Below are positions 1 to 5,415 of a DNA stretch of 5,415 nucleotides, piece after piece. How positions within the stretch are numbered: position 1 is the stretch's first letter; each line of letters begins with the position of its first letter. Below the pieces are notes generated by a model that did not search any database, was not told the origin of the DNA, and was given only the letters and a program-made list of their open reading frames with translations. This DNA is from Gammaproteobacteria bacterium. GTDB taxonomy: Bacteria; Pseudomonadota; Gammaproteobacteria; DSM-16500. The DNA lies in assembly GCA_004322325.1 (NCBI GenBank), contig SCTP01000106.1, positions 1-5,415 on the forward strand, read 5' to 3'. The translations under genes were made by a program, and so were the position numbers.

Positions 1-1037
1 ATGACAAACTTGATGCAGAAAGTAGAGTAAAACCCATATCCCTTATTTTGACTGAAGATCGAATTAACGCATTAGTTGATTTGAAAGCGGTGACGACACT
101 CACCAGAAATGAAAATGGCGATTACACGATGACATGGACTAAAAAAGAAGATGGTAAAGAGGTTAAAGCTTTTGCTATCAACATAGGAGATGGACAATTT
201 GCAATTCGTGGTGAAGATGGACATCCAGTCGAAGTGCTGGGTAGAACGATAACAGACGCCAATGGAAACAAAAAAGATTTGCCTATTACAGCTGATTATG
301 ACCTTTTAGTCATTGCTCCTGAATATGATAAATTTGGCGCGAAAGATAAATCGCCGTTTCGAACGCAAGGATCTTCGACCAAAACAGCAATTATGCAAAT
401 TGCAGCGAGTGAAGCAAAAGAATATACGGGTCCCGTAGAATCGCCGACAGCGGGTAATATCAGTCCACGTGTTCAAGAAGCTGTTGAAGTTATCAATCAG
501 CAAATCGCCGCCATCGATTCAACACGACAAGGCGTAGAGAACGTGCAAATGGTGCATCATAATGCTGAATTTCAAAACCCCTTTGCTGATAATTTGAAAG
601 ATAATGTTCCTTGTCTTTTAGTACTGCCAAAAGAAATGGATTTATCTACTATCAATCCAGGAGCAAAGAATGCAAGAATCATCATGATTGAATCGCCTGC
701 TGAAATGGCAGCGGTGCGCAATATATTGCGCGAACAAGGTTATTATTGGCCTGCACATGCCAAATACAATGAAGATATTAAACCTTTCCGCGAAGAAGCC
801 GTGAAAGCAGCGGCGGAAGCGATAGAGAAGCGCCTACAATTAGCAGGTAAACGACAAGAGATGATGGATTCGACGATGGGATTAACGAAGAAAATGGGCT
901 TTGCAGATACAATGAAGGGATTTTTCAATGACGTGCGAGAAAAAGTAAGATCACGAAGCCGTTCTGTTTCCAATGACAGTACGTTTGATAATAAAAATGC
1001 AGACGACAAGACATCGTTAAGACGAAACAGTAAATAG
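1..1037 (+). CDS. Edema factor/CyaA/ExoY-type nucleotidyl cyclase toxin, C-terminal part (5' end outside window)
   Basis: Likely a secreted cyclase that makes cAMP or another cyclic nucleotide inside a host cell. Residues are counted from the TTG at 48. TADYDLLVIAP (81-91) matches edema factor TADYDLFALAP and supplies the two metal-binding aspartates (D83, D85; D491/D493 in edema factor). VHHNAEFQNPF (169-179) matches the family segment around H577 and N583, giving H171, E174 and N177. The TTG at 48 is a poor start: it has no Shine-Dalgarno sequence, the frame is open back to base 3, and those upstream codons (KPISLIL before TEDRI) also resemble edema factor. The substrate-binding Lys/His segment of the family would lie just upstream, outside the window. 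The C-terminal tail (about 290-329) is basic and Ser/Arg-rich (RSRSRS). Family members need a host activator (calmodulin or F-actin); which one applies here cannot be read. Family assignment is firm; substrate, secretion route and intactness are not known. Confidence 0.85.
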   Translation, partial: DKLDAESRVKPISLILTEDRINALVDLKAVTTLTRNENGDYTMTWTKKEDGKEVKAFAINIGDGQFAIRGEDGHPVEVLGRTITDANGNKKDLPITADYDLLVIAPEYDKFGAKDKSPFRTQGSSTKTAIMQIAASEAKEYTGPVESPTAGNISPRVQEAVEVINQQIAAIDSTRQGVENVQMVHHNAEFQNPFADNLKDNVPCLLVLPKEMDLSTINPGAKNARIIMIESPAEMAAVRNILREQGYYWPAHAKYNEDIKPFREEAVKAAAEAIEKRLQLAGKRQEMMDSTMGLTKKMGFADTMKGFFNDVREKVRSRSRSVSNDSTFDNKNADDKTSLRRNSK

Positions 1038-1556
1038 CATGACGATTTCCAGCGCTTTTGCCAACCACGGCGTGAATTGCTCCGGACTTGCCTCTAATTC
1101 ACGCCGTAATTCTTTTACCGTGACCCACCGATAAGCATGAACTTCTTCTGCATTCGGCTTAATTTTATCCTCAGGTGTGATGGTGCCCACTAATACATGA
1201 TCAATCTCATTCTCTGATAAGCCATTCGAAAAATGCGCATTGTAATGAAACTGGCCTGCTTCTTTCAGGGCAACCGCCAACCCCATTTCTTCCCTCAAGC
1301 GCCGCTCCCCGGCTGCTATCATCGCTTCGCCTGGGCGGGGGTGGGAGCAGCAGGTGTTAGTCCATAAGCCTGGCGAATGGTATTTATGTAAGGCACGTTG
1401 TTGCAGCAATAACTCAAGCACATCACCTTGGCGACGGAAAATAAACACCGAAAAAGCCCGATGCAGCAGGTTTTTTTCATGTGCATCAAGCTTTTCCGCT
1501 ATGCCGATAGGTTGGTCTTGTTCATTGACCAGGATCACGTATTCGGTTGCTGTCAT
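1017..1556 (-). CDS. idi: Isopentenyl-diphosphate delta-isomerase, type I (Nudix fold)
   Basis: Cytoplasmic enzyme that interconverts IPP and dimethylallyl diphosphate; it is required here because the mevalonate route yields only IPP. The 179 residues are close in length to E. coli Idi. The start (EYVILVNEQDQPIG) aligns with E. coli EHVILLNAQGVPTG. Metal-ligand positions are present as H26, H32 and H72, with E115 and E117 in SENEID. WTNTCCSHP holds the catalytic cysteine (C70, equivalent to C67 of E. coli), preceded by an extra cysteine, C69. A Nudix-like segment spans 76-93 (GEAMIA...RRLREEMGL), and the C-terminal FTPWLAKAL matches E. coli FSPWM. The ATG is supported by the family N-terminus, by GGA (plus-strand 1566-1568) 9 bases upstream, and by a near-consensus promoter. 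The last codons overlap the convergent cyclase gene by 21 bases. The gene is transcribed divergently from the mevalonate operon. Confidence 0.95.
   Translation of the reverse strand: MTATEYVILVNEQDQPIGIAEKLDAHEKNLLHRAFSVFIFRRQGDVLELLLQQRALHKYHSPGLWTNTCCSHPRPGEAMIAAGERRLREEMGLAVALKEAGQFHYNAHFSNGLSENEIDHVLVGTITPEDKIKPNAEEVHAYRWVTVKELRRELEASPEQFTPWLAKALEIVMLFTVSS
1067..1117 (+). terminator. Candidate intrinsic terminator for the cyclase gene, inside the idi 3' end
   Basis: A perfect 12-bp inverted repeat has arms at 1067-1078 (ACGGCGTGAATT) and 1096-1107 (AATTCACGCCGT), separated by a 17-base loop. On the plus strand it is followed by the T-rich run AATTCTTTTA. It begins 30 bases after the cyclase stop codon, a reasonable place for a Rho-independent terminator. 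On the minus strand no T-run follows, so it would not end idi transcription. The half-AT stem, long loop and imperfect T-run make it weaker than a textbook terminator. The arms also encode idi residues (RELEA and FTPW), so part of the symmetry could be chance. Confidence 0.45.
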
Positions 1557-1576
1557 GAGGCTTTTTCCAGTAGAAT
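1547..1576 (+). promoter_or_regulatory. Weak candidate promoter for the mevalonate operon
   Basis: TTGCTG (1547-1552) and TAGAAT (1571-1576) are 18 bases apart; the -10 box matches consensus at 5 of 6 positions and the -35 box at 3 of 6. The leader to the ATG at 1623 would be about 40 bases. The -35 box lies inside the idi start region, so the two divergent promoters would overlap face to face and could interfere. TTATAA at 1594-1599 is an alternative -10 box with no convincing -35 partner. Confidence 0.3.
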
Positions 1577-1584
1577 AGGGGCCT

Positions 1585-1613
1585 TTTATAGCCTTATAAG
1601 TTCCTTATTTCAA
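1585..1613 (-). promoter_or_regulatory. Sigma-70-type promoter of idi
   Basis: Read on the minus strand, TTGAAA (plus-strand 1608-1613) and TATAAA (1585-1590) are separated by exactly 17 bases; each box differs from consensus at one position. Transcription would begin near 1578, giving a leader of about 20 bases that carries the GGA ribosome-binding core before the idi ATG. It fits the divergent gene arrangement. Confidence 0.6.
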
Positions 1614-1622
1614 GCAAATTAT

Positions 1623-2684
1623 ATGCGTTGGCAGAAGCAAGAACAAATCGCAGCCATTCCCATGCGGGTGGTGGGCCCGGTCAAAATCATCAGTACGGAA
1701 GTGACTGGCGATGTCCCGTTGCCGCTCGCTACCCTCGAGTCACCCTTATGGCCTTCCACCCATCGTGGCGCACGAGTTTGTACACAGGCAGGTGGGATTA
1801 GGGCGACTCTTTTAGATGAACGCATGACGCGTTCGGTGCTGGTCGAGGCGGATGCTGTGGCAGACGTGCATCATGTTGCGCAAGATATTCAGCAGCAAAA
1901 GGAAGCTTTACAGGCTGTGATCAGTGAATCTAGCCGCTTTGCTCGTTTATTGGCGATTCATTCCCAAATCGTCGGCTCATTGCTATATCTTCGTTTTGAA
2001 CTATTAACGGGCGATGCCGCCGGCCATAATATGGCAACGCTTGCCTCCGATCGCATGCTCGCGTGGATTCTGACCCGTTATCCTAAGCTGCGCTATGTCT
2101 CTATTTCCGGCAATGTTTGTGCGGATAAAAAAGTGTCTGCTGTCAACGGCCTCCTTGGTCGGGGTAAAAATGTCGTCGCCGAAGTGACCATTTCAGCGGA
2201 GCTTTGTCAGCAATTTTTAAAAACCACACCAGCGAAAATAGTAGATCTTAATATTAAGAAAAATTTAATCGGCAGTATTGTATCTGGCGGATTACGCACC
2301 GCTAATGCGCATTTTGCCAATATGCTACTCGGTTTTTACCTCGCTACCGGTCAAGATGTGGCGAACATCGTGGAAGGCTCGCAAGGTATGGTTTATGCTG
2401 ATAAGCGTGGTGAAGATTTATATTTCTCTGTGACTTTACCTAATCTTATCGTCGGCGCCGTCGGAAATGGAAAAACATTAACCTTTGTGCAAGAAAACTT
2501 GCGCCTACTCGGTTGCCACGAAAAACGCGAACCAGGCTATAATGCGAGGCGTTTGGCAATTATTGCCGCAGCGGCTGTCTTGTGCGGTGAATTATCTTTA
2601 CTCGCTGCACAAACACAACCGGGCGAATTAATGCGTAGTCATTTAAAATTGGAACGTAAAAGTAAGGAGTCACGCCGTGGTTAA
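1623..2684 (+). CDS. hmgA: HMG-CoA reductase, class I, short N-terminus
   Basis: Reduces HMG-CoA to mevalonate with NAD(P)H, the committing step of the pathway. In 353 residues the class I (eukaryote/archaeal) hallmarks occur in order: the catalytic Glu in ATLESPLWPSTHRG (E39; human E559), the nucleotide-binding loop DAAGHNM (131-137), SGNVCADKK with the catalytic Lys (K169; human K691), GRGKNVVAE (179-187), GQDVA with the catalytic Asp (D245; human D767), GELSLLAA (322-329), and RSHL with the catalytic His (H340; human H866). No membrane segment is visible, so it should be soluble. The ATG at 1623 is the first start after idi, but no Shine-Dalgarno sequence precedes it. The frame stays open further upstream only by running antisense through idi. 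With this start, the region before the catalytic Glu is much shorter than usual and the family ENVIG-type segment is not recognisable. It is the first gene of the operon, and its stop overlaps the next gene by 8 bases. Confidence 0.9.
   Translation: MRWQKQEQIAAIPMRVVGPVKIISTEVTGDVPLPLATLESPLWPSTHRGARVCTQAGGIRATLLDERMTRSVLVEADAVADVHHVAQDIQQQKEALQAVISESSRFARLLAIHSQIVGSLLYLRFELLTGDAAGHNMATLASDRMLAWILTRYPKLRYVSISGNVCADKKVSAVNGLLGRGKNVVAEVTISAELCQQFLKTTPAKIVDLNIKKNLIGSIVSGGLRTANAHFANMLLGFYLATGQDVANIVEGSQGMVYADKRGEDLYFSVTLPNLIVGAVGNGKTLTFVQENLRLLGCHEKREPGYNARRLAIIAAAAVLCGELSLLAAQTQPGELMRSHLKLERKSKESRRG
2663..2669 (+). promoter_or_regulatory. Ribosome binding site deciding the GTG start of the synthase-kinase gene
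   Basis: TAAGGAG lies 7 bases before the GTG at 2677, inside the end of the reductase gene. This strong site fixes the non-ATG start, and the protein it gives (MVKVGID) matches the usual HMG-CoA synthase N-terminus. Its position before an 8-base gene overlap suggests coupled translation. Confidence 0.75.
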
Positions 2685-4893
2685 AGTGGGTATTGATACC
2701 CTGGCTCTCTATACATCGCGTTATGCACTTGATCTTGGCGCACTGGCCAAGGCGCGAGGTATGGATCCGAATAAATATTATGTTGGCTTAGCGCAGCACG
2801 TGATGTCAGTGCCGCCGCCAGGGGAAGATATTGTGACGATGGCAGCGAATGCCGCTAAGCAGGCGTTGCAAGGAGTCGATACGCAATCCATCGAAATGCT
2901 TTTATTTGCCACGGAATCGGGCATTGATCAATCGAAAGCAGCAGGCATTTATGTACACGAATTATTACATCTGCCGTCACGCTGTCGGGTAGTGGAATTG
3001 AAGCAAGCTTGCTACAGCGGCACGGCTGCCTTGCAATTAGCACTACCTTATTTACGTGAAAATCCGCAGAAAAAAATCTTAGTGATTGCCTCTGATATCG
3101 CACGCTATGGGTTGAATACGCCAGGCGAATCTTCTCAAGGGGCGGGTGCAGTGGCAATGGTGTTATCAGCGCATCCGCGTATGCTTGCATTTGAGCCAGA
3201 ATATGGCGTGGTGACAGAAAGTGTGATGGACTTTTGGCGTCCTAATTATCGCCATGAAGCGCTAGTGGATGGGAAATATTCCAGCAAGCTTTACCTCACG
3301 ATGCTAGAAAAAAGCTGGCAGCAATATCAAACCGTCTCAGGCCGTTCTTTTGCCGACCATGATTATTTTTGTTATCACACACCGGTTCCGCGCCTCGTCG
3401 AAAAAGCGCATCACTATTTGCTGAAATTGAACAATCAAGCGCATTTATCAGAAGAGGTGAATGATTCACTGATTTATGGCAAGCAAATTGGTAATAGTTA
3501 CGCGGCTTCACTTTATGTGAGTTTAGCTTCTTTATTAGATGCGGCGAAAGAAGATTTATCTGGAAAGCGCATTGGGTTTTATAGTTATGGGTCAGGTTGT
3601 GTGGCCGAATATTTTAGTGGGATCGTGCAGCCTGGTTATCGTGCTGCTTTACATTCAGCTTATCATGCTGACTTGCTCGCGGGGCGAAAGCCGTTGACGT
3701 ATGAAGAGTACGAACAATTTTATACTTTTAAATATGTAGAAGATGGTGGGTCTCAAGCCATTCCAACGTATCAAACGGGATCATTTCGATTAGCGAAAAT
3801 GGAGCAACATAAACGAATTTATGAGCAAGTGAACGTGAGTGTGCGTCAGCGCAGAAATGACCGGATAGAGGAGGGACAGCCTGTTAAAGTGTATGCGCCA
3901 GGCAAGCTGATTTTATCTGGCGAACATGCTGTAGTCTATGGCCAACCCGCGCTAGCAATGGCGGTTAATCGTTACGTGACGGCGACCGTGATGCCAGAAA
4001 CGGTTCCGCAAGTATTATTTGATCTCTCTGATTTATCGCATCATAGCCATTTAAGTTTTGGCGCGTTACATGCGTTAAAAGATCGCATTAAGCATCAATA
4101 TCACAAATTTATTCGCGGTGATTTTAGTATTCGGGAAGTTTTACAAAAACCCTTTGAACTGGCCCAGTTTGCATTGGGCATTTTAACTGAATCGTTGAAT
4201 CTTACTTTACCGCACGGGGTTAAAATCCAAGTCCAATCCGATTTACCGATCGGATGCGGCATGGGTTCATCCGCTGCGACAATTTTAAGTGTGATGCAGG
4301 CGATTTCCAATTATTTGCACGTACCGCTTCCGCCAGAAAAATTATTTCAACTCGCGTTAGAGGCAGAAAATATGCAACATGGCCGTTCTTCTGGCTTAGA
4401 TTTACGCGTCGCCTTAGAAGGCGGTTGCCTTTATATGCATCAACAATCGATCCAAAAACGCGCTGTACCCGAGATGCCACTCTATCTTGTCAATAGCGGC
4501 ACACCGTTAACGACGACAGGACAATGTGTTGAAAAAACAGCACCGTATTTCACCTCTCAGCAATTGAGAGAAGATTTTGGTGCTGTCACGCGCGCGATGG
4601 ATGAAGCTTTAAGGCAGCAATCGTGGCCAAACATGCAAGCAGCGATTCGGGCTAATCATCAATTATTAGTCCATATTGGAGTCGTTCCCGAAAAAGTTCA
4701 GCGTTTTATTGCTGAAGTAGAAGCGTCAGGCGGTGCAGCTAAAATTTGTGGGGCGGGCGCGGTGGCAGGTGATCAAGCTGGCGCCGTATTAGTAGCGACA
4801 GATAACAAACAAGTCGTGACAACATTGTGCTCGCGTTTCGGCTACAATGTCATTCCTATTTCAGGCGAATTACGAGGTGTCCATGCAGCTTAA
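2677..4893 (+). CDS. mvaS-mvaK1: Fusion protein: HMG-CoA synthase (N-terminal) with mevalonate kinase (C-terminal)
   Basis: A 738-residue protein combining two normally separate enzymes. Residues 1 to about 385 are a bacterial HMG-CoA synthase, condensing acetyl-CoA with acetoacetyl-CoA. Its catalytic residues are E80 (FATESGID), C112 (QACYSG) and H234 (CYHTPVP), each one position after S. aureus MvaS E79, C111 and H233. SYGSGCVAEYFSG (303-315) and KMEQHKRIYE (374-383) match the end of that family. A linker of about 20 residues rich in Arg, Asn and Gln follows. Residues 403-738 are a GHMP-family mevalonate kinase, phosphorylating mevalonate with ATP: KVYAPGKLILSGEHAVVYG (404-422, K410), the phosphate loop PIGCGMGSSAA (524-534), the acidic pair E564 and D575 (GLD), and the C-terminal loop KICGAGAVAGDQAG (689-702), which differs from the common TGAGGGG form. 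The frame is intact throughout. The fused activities bracket the reductase step encoded just upstream. Whether the product acts as one chain is inference; a frameshift joining two genes, real or a sequencing error, is considered in the findings. Confidence 0.92.
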   Translation: MVKVGIDTLALYTSRYALDLGALAKARGMDPNKYYVGLAQHVMSVPPPGEDIVTMAANAAKQALQGVDTQSIEMLLFATESGIDQSKAAGIYVHELLHLPSRCRVVELKQACYSGTAALQLALPYLRENPQKKILVIASDIARYGLNTPGESSQGAGAVAMVLSAHPRMLAFEPEYGVVTESVMDFWRPNYRHEALVDGKYSSKLYLTMLEKSWQQYQTVSGRSFADHDYFCYHTPVPRLVEKAHHYLLKLNNQAHLSEEVNDSLIYGKQIGNSYAASLYVSLASLLDAAKEDLSGKRIGFYSYGSGCVAEYFSGIVQPGYRAALHSAYHADLLAGRKPLTYEEYEQFYTFKYVEDGGSQAIPTYQTGSFRLAKMEQHKRIYEQVNVSVRQRRNDRIEEGQPVKVYAPGKLILSGEHAVVYGQPALAMAVNRYVTATVMPETVPQVLFDLSDLSHHSHLSFGALHALKDRIKHQYHKFIRGDFSIREVLQKPFELAQFALGILTESLNLTLPHGVKIQVQSDLPIGCGMGSSAATILSVMQAISNYLHVPLPPEKLFQLALEAENMQHGRSSGLDLRVALEGGCLYMHQQSIQKRAVPEMPLYLVNSGTPLTTTGQCVEKTAPYFTSQQLREDFGAVTRAMDEALRQQSWPNMQAAIRANHQLLVHIGVVPEKVQRFIAEVEASGGAAKICGAGAVAGDQAGAVLVATDNKQVVTTLCSRFGYNVIPISGELRGVHAA
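3867..3875 (+). promoter_or_regulatory. Internal Shine-Dalgarno sequence at the fusion junction
   Basis: AGAGGAGGG contains the perfect core AGGAGG (3869-3874), in the linker between the synthase and kinase domains. Eight bases after the run comes GTT (3883-3885), exactly where a free-standing mevalonate kinase would begin (xKVYAPGK), but GTT is not a start codon. The next in-frame GTG (3889) is 13 bases from the run and would remove two residues. It looks like a relic start site or, less likely, a site for separate internal translation of the kinase. Confidence 0.5.
4874..4879 (+). promoter_or_regulatory. Ribosome binding site of the downstream GHMP kinase gene
   Basis: GAGGTG, complementary to the 16S rRNA tail, lies 3 bases before the ATG at 4883, inside the end of the fusion gene. 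The spacing is short. With the 11-base gene overlap it supports translation coupled to the upstream gene. Confidence 0.55.
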
Positions 4894-5415
4894 AGCCTCA
4901 GCTCCTGGTTCATTGATGTTACTGGGTGAGTACGCTGTGTTATATGGTAAACCGGCACTCGTTTGCGCGGTTGATAAGCGTATCACGGTCACACTCACGC
5001 CGCGTACCGATGAACGCATTGAAATTCACTCTGAGCTTCACGGCCACTATGCGACGACGTTATCCGACGTGACGATTGAAAAGCCATTCCAATTTGTATT
5101 AGGGGCATTAAAACATTATCAAACTCGATTAAAACGCGGTTGTGATATTAAAATTGTCTCGGATTTTTCTGATCAAGTGGGCTTAGGCTCATCTGCTGCG
5201 GTCACAGCGGCGACCCTGGCTGCGATTATCACGTGGCTGAATATTAAAATTTCCCCGTTAGAATTAATACGTCAAGGGCGTGATGTGATTCGGCAAGTGC
5301 AGGGGATGGGTTCTGGTGCGGATATCGCAGCGGCTATTTTAGGCGGGATTGTCGGCTATCAACCACAACCCTTGTCAGCCGAAAAATTATCTACTTTGCA
5401 TCCGATCAGTGTGTT
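4883..5415 (+). CDS. GHMP kinase, probable phosphomevalonate kinase (3' end outside window)
   Basis: The first 177 residues of a second GHMP-family kinase are visible, with no stop before the window edge. Motif 1 is SAPGSLMLLGEYAVLYGKPA (6-25), the phosphate loop is GLGSSAAVTAATLAA (100-114), and GMGSGADIAAAILGG (141-155) carries the likely catalytic Asp, D147. The GEYAV form and the GSGAD-I-AAA segment favour phosphomevalonate kinase (ATP plus phosphomevalonate to diphosphomevalonate) over mevalonate kinase, which is already supplied by the fused domain upstream. Oddly, motif 1 has Ser (S10) where most relatives have the APGK lysine. Twenty of 36 residues in the APG segment are identical to the upstream mevalonate kinase domain, so the two may be diverged tandem duplicates. 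The ATG is supported by GAGGTG and by the family N-terminus. It overlaps the fusion gene by 11 bases. A decarboxylase or a second mevalonate kinase are less likely alternatives; the missing C-terminal half would help decide. Confidence 0.75.
   Translation, partial: MQLKASAPGSLMLLGEYAVLYGKPALVCAVDKRITVTLTPRTDERIEIHSELHGHYATTLSDVTIEKPFQFVLGALKHYQTRLKRGCDIKIVSDFSDQVGLGSSAAVTAATLAAIITWLNIKISPLELIRQGRDVIRQVQGMGSGADIAAAILGGIVGYQPQPLSAEKLSTLHPISV

Noticed and set aside
1..30. ATG at base 1 as a gene start
   Set aside because: That frame ends at TAA (28-30) after nine codons; the cyclase frame, open from base 3 and resembling the family in those codons, explains the region.
48..50. TTG at 48 as the true cyclase start
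   Set aside because: No ribosome-binding site precedes it, the frame stays open to the window edge, and the family needs an upstream substrate-binding segment.
306..503. Antisense and alternative-frame open reading frames (for example 306-503, 743-1009, 1619-1825, 2855-3190, 3296-3511, 4101-4310 and 4220-4480 minus; 1354-1578 and 4254-4496 plus)
   Set aside because: They are shadows of well-supported genes, with no recognisable domain or start signal.
1..1037. Recent horizontal transfer of the cyclase gene inferred from base composition
   Set aside because: Spot GC counts (25/60 at 61-120, 19/60 at 601-660, 29/60 at 2101-2160, 22/60 at 3421-3480) overlap with the mevalonate genes and are too few to support the claim.
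1428..1622. Extension of the reductase upstream to the TTG at 1428
   Set aside because: The stretch up to 1556 is antisense to well-conserved idi codons and its translation shows no convincing reductase similarity; a resemblance of FGCCHEA to the family CCEN segment is at the wrong spacing and looks like chance.
3889..4893. Mevalonate kinase annotated as a separate gene from GTG 3889
   Set aside because: The frame is continuous with the synthase, and the GTG is 13 bases from the Shine-Dalgarno run, so a separate product is possible but not supported enough to list as its own gene.

Overview
The window carries a mevalonate-pathway gene cluster next to the 3' part of a gene for a toxin-type nucleotidyl cyclase. 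The mevalonate route to isopentenyl diphosphate (IPP) is rare in Gammaproteobacteria but known in Legionellales such as Legionella and Coxiella. That rarity, the moderate GC content and the effector-like cyclase make an intracellular or host-associated Legionellales-type bacterium my best guess. This is inference; the window has no taxonomic marker.

Layout, left to right. (1) Positions 1-1037, plus strand: the C-terminal part of a cyclase of the anthrax edema factor / Bordetella CyaA / Pseudomonas ExoY family. The frame is open to the left edge, so the N-terminal part lies outside. (2) Positions 1017-1556, minus strand: type I IPP isomerase (Idi), converging on the cyclase gene with a 21-base overlap. 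A 12-bp perfect inverted repeat followed by a T-rich run, inside the idi 3' end, could terminate cyclase transcription. (3) Positions 1557-1622: a 66-bp divergent intergenic region with a near-consensus promoter for idi. (4) From 1623, plus strand: a compact operon of class I HMG-CoA reductase, a 738-residue fusion of HMG-CoA synthase with mevalonate kinase, and a second GHMP kinase (probable phosphomevalonate kinase) cut by the right edge. Neighbouring genes overlap by 8 and 11 bases, which suggests translational coupling.

Together these proteins would convert acetoacetyl-CoA plus acetyl-CoA to HMG-CoA (synthase), then to mevalonate (reductase), phosphomevalonate (mevalonate kinase) and probably diphosphomevalonate (second kinase). 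The decarboxylase that makes IPP is not visible and may lie downstream. Because this pathway yields only IPP, Idi is needed to make dimethylallyl diphosphate, which explains its place beside the operon.

The two most notable points are the in-frame synthase-kinase fusion, whose junction keeps a perfect but stranded Shine-Dalgarno sequence, and the host-directed type of cyclase. The cyclase has no evident metabolic link to its neighbours.
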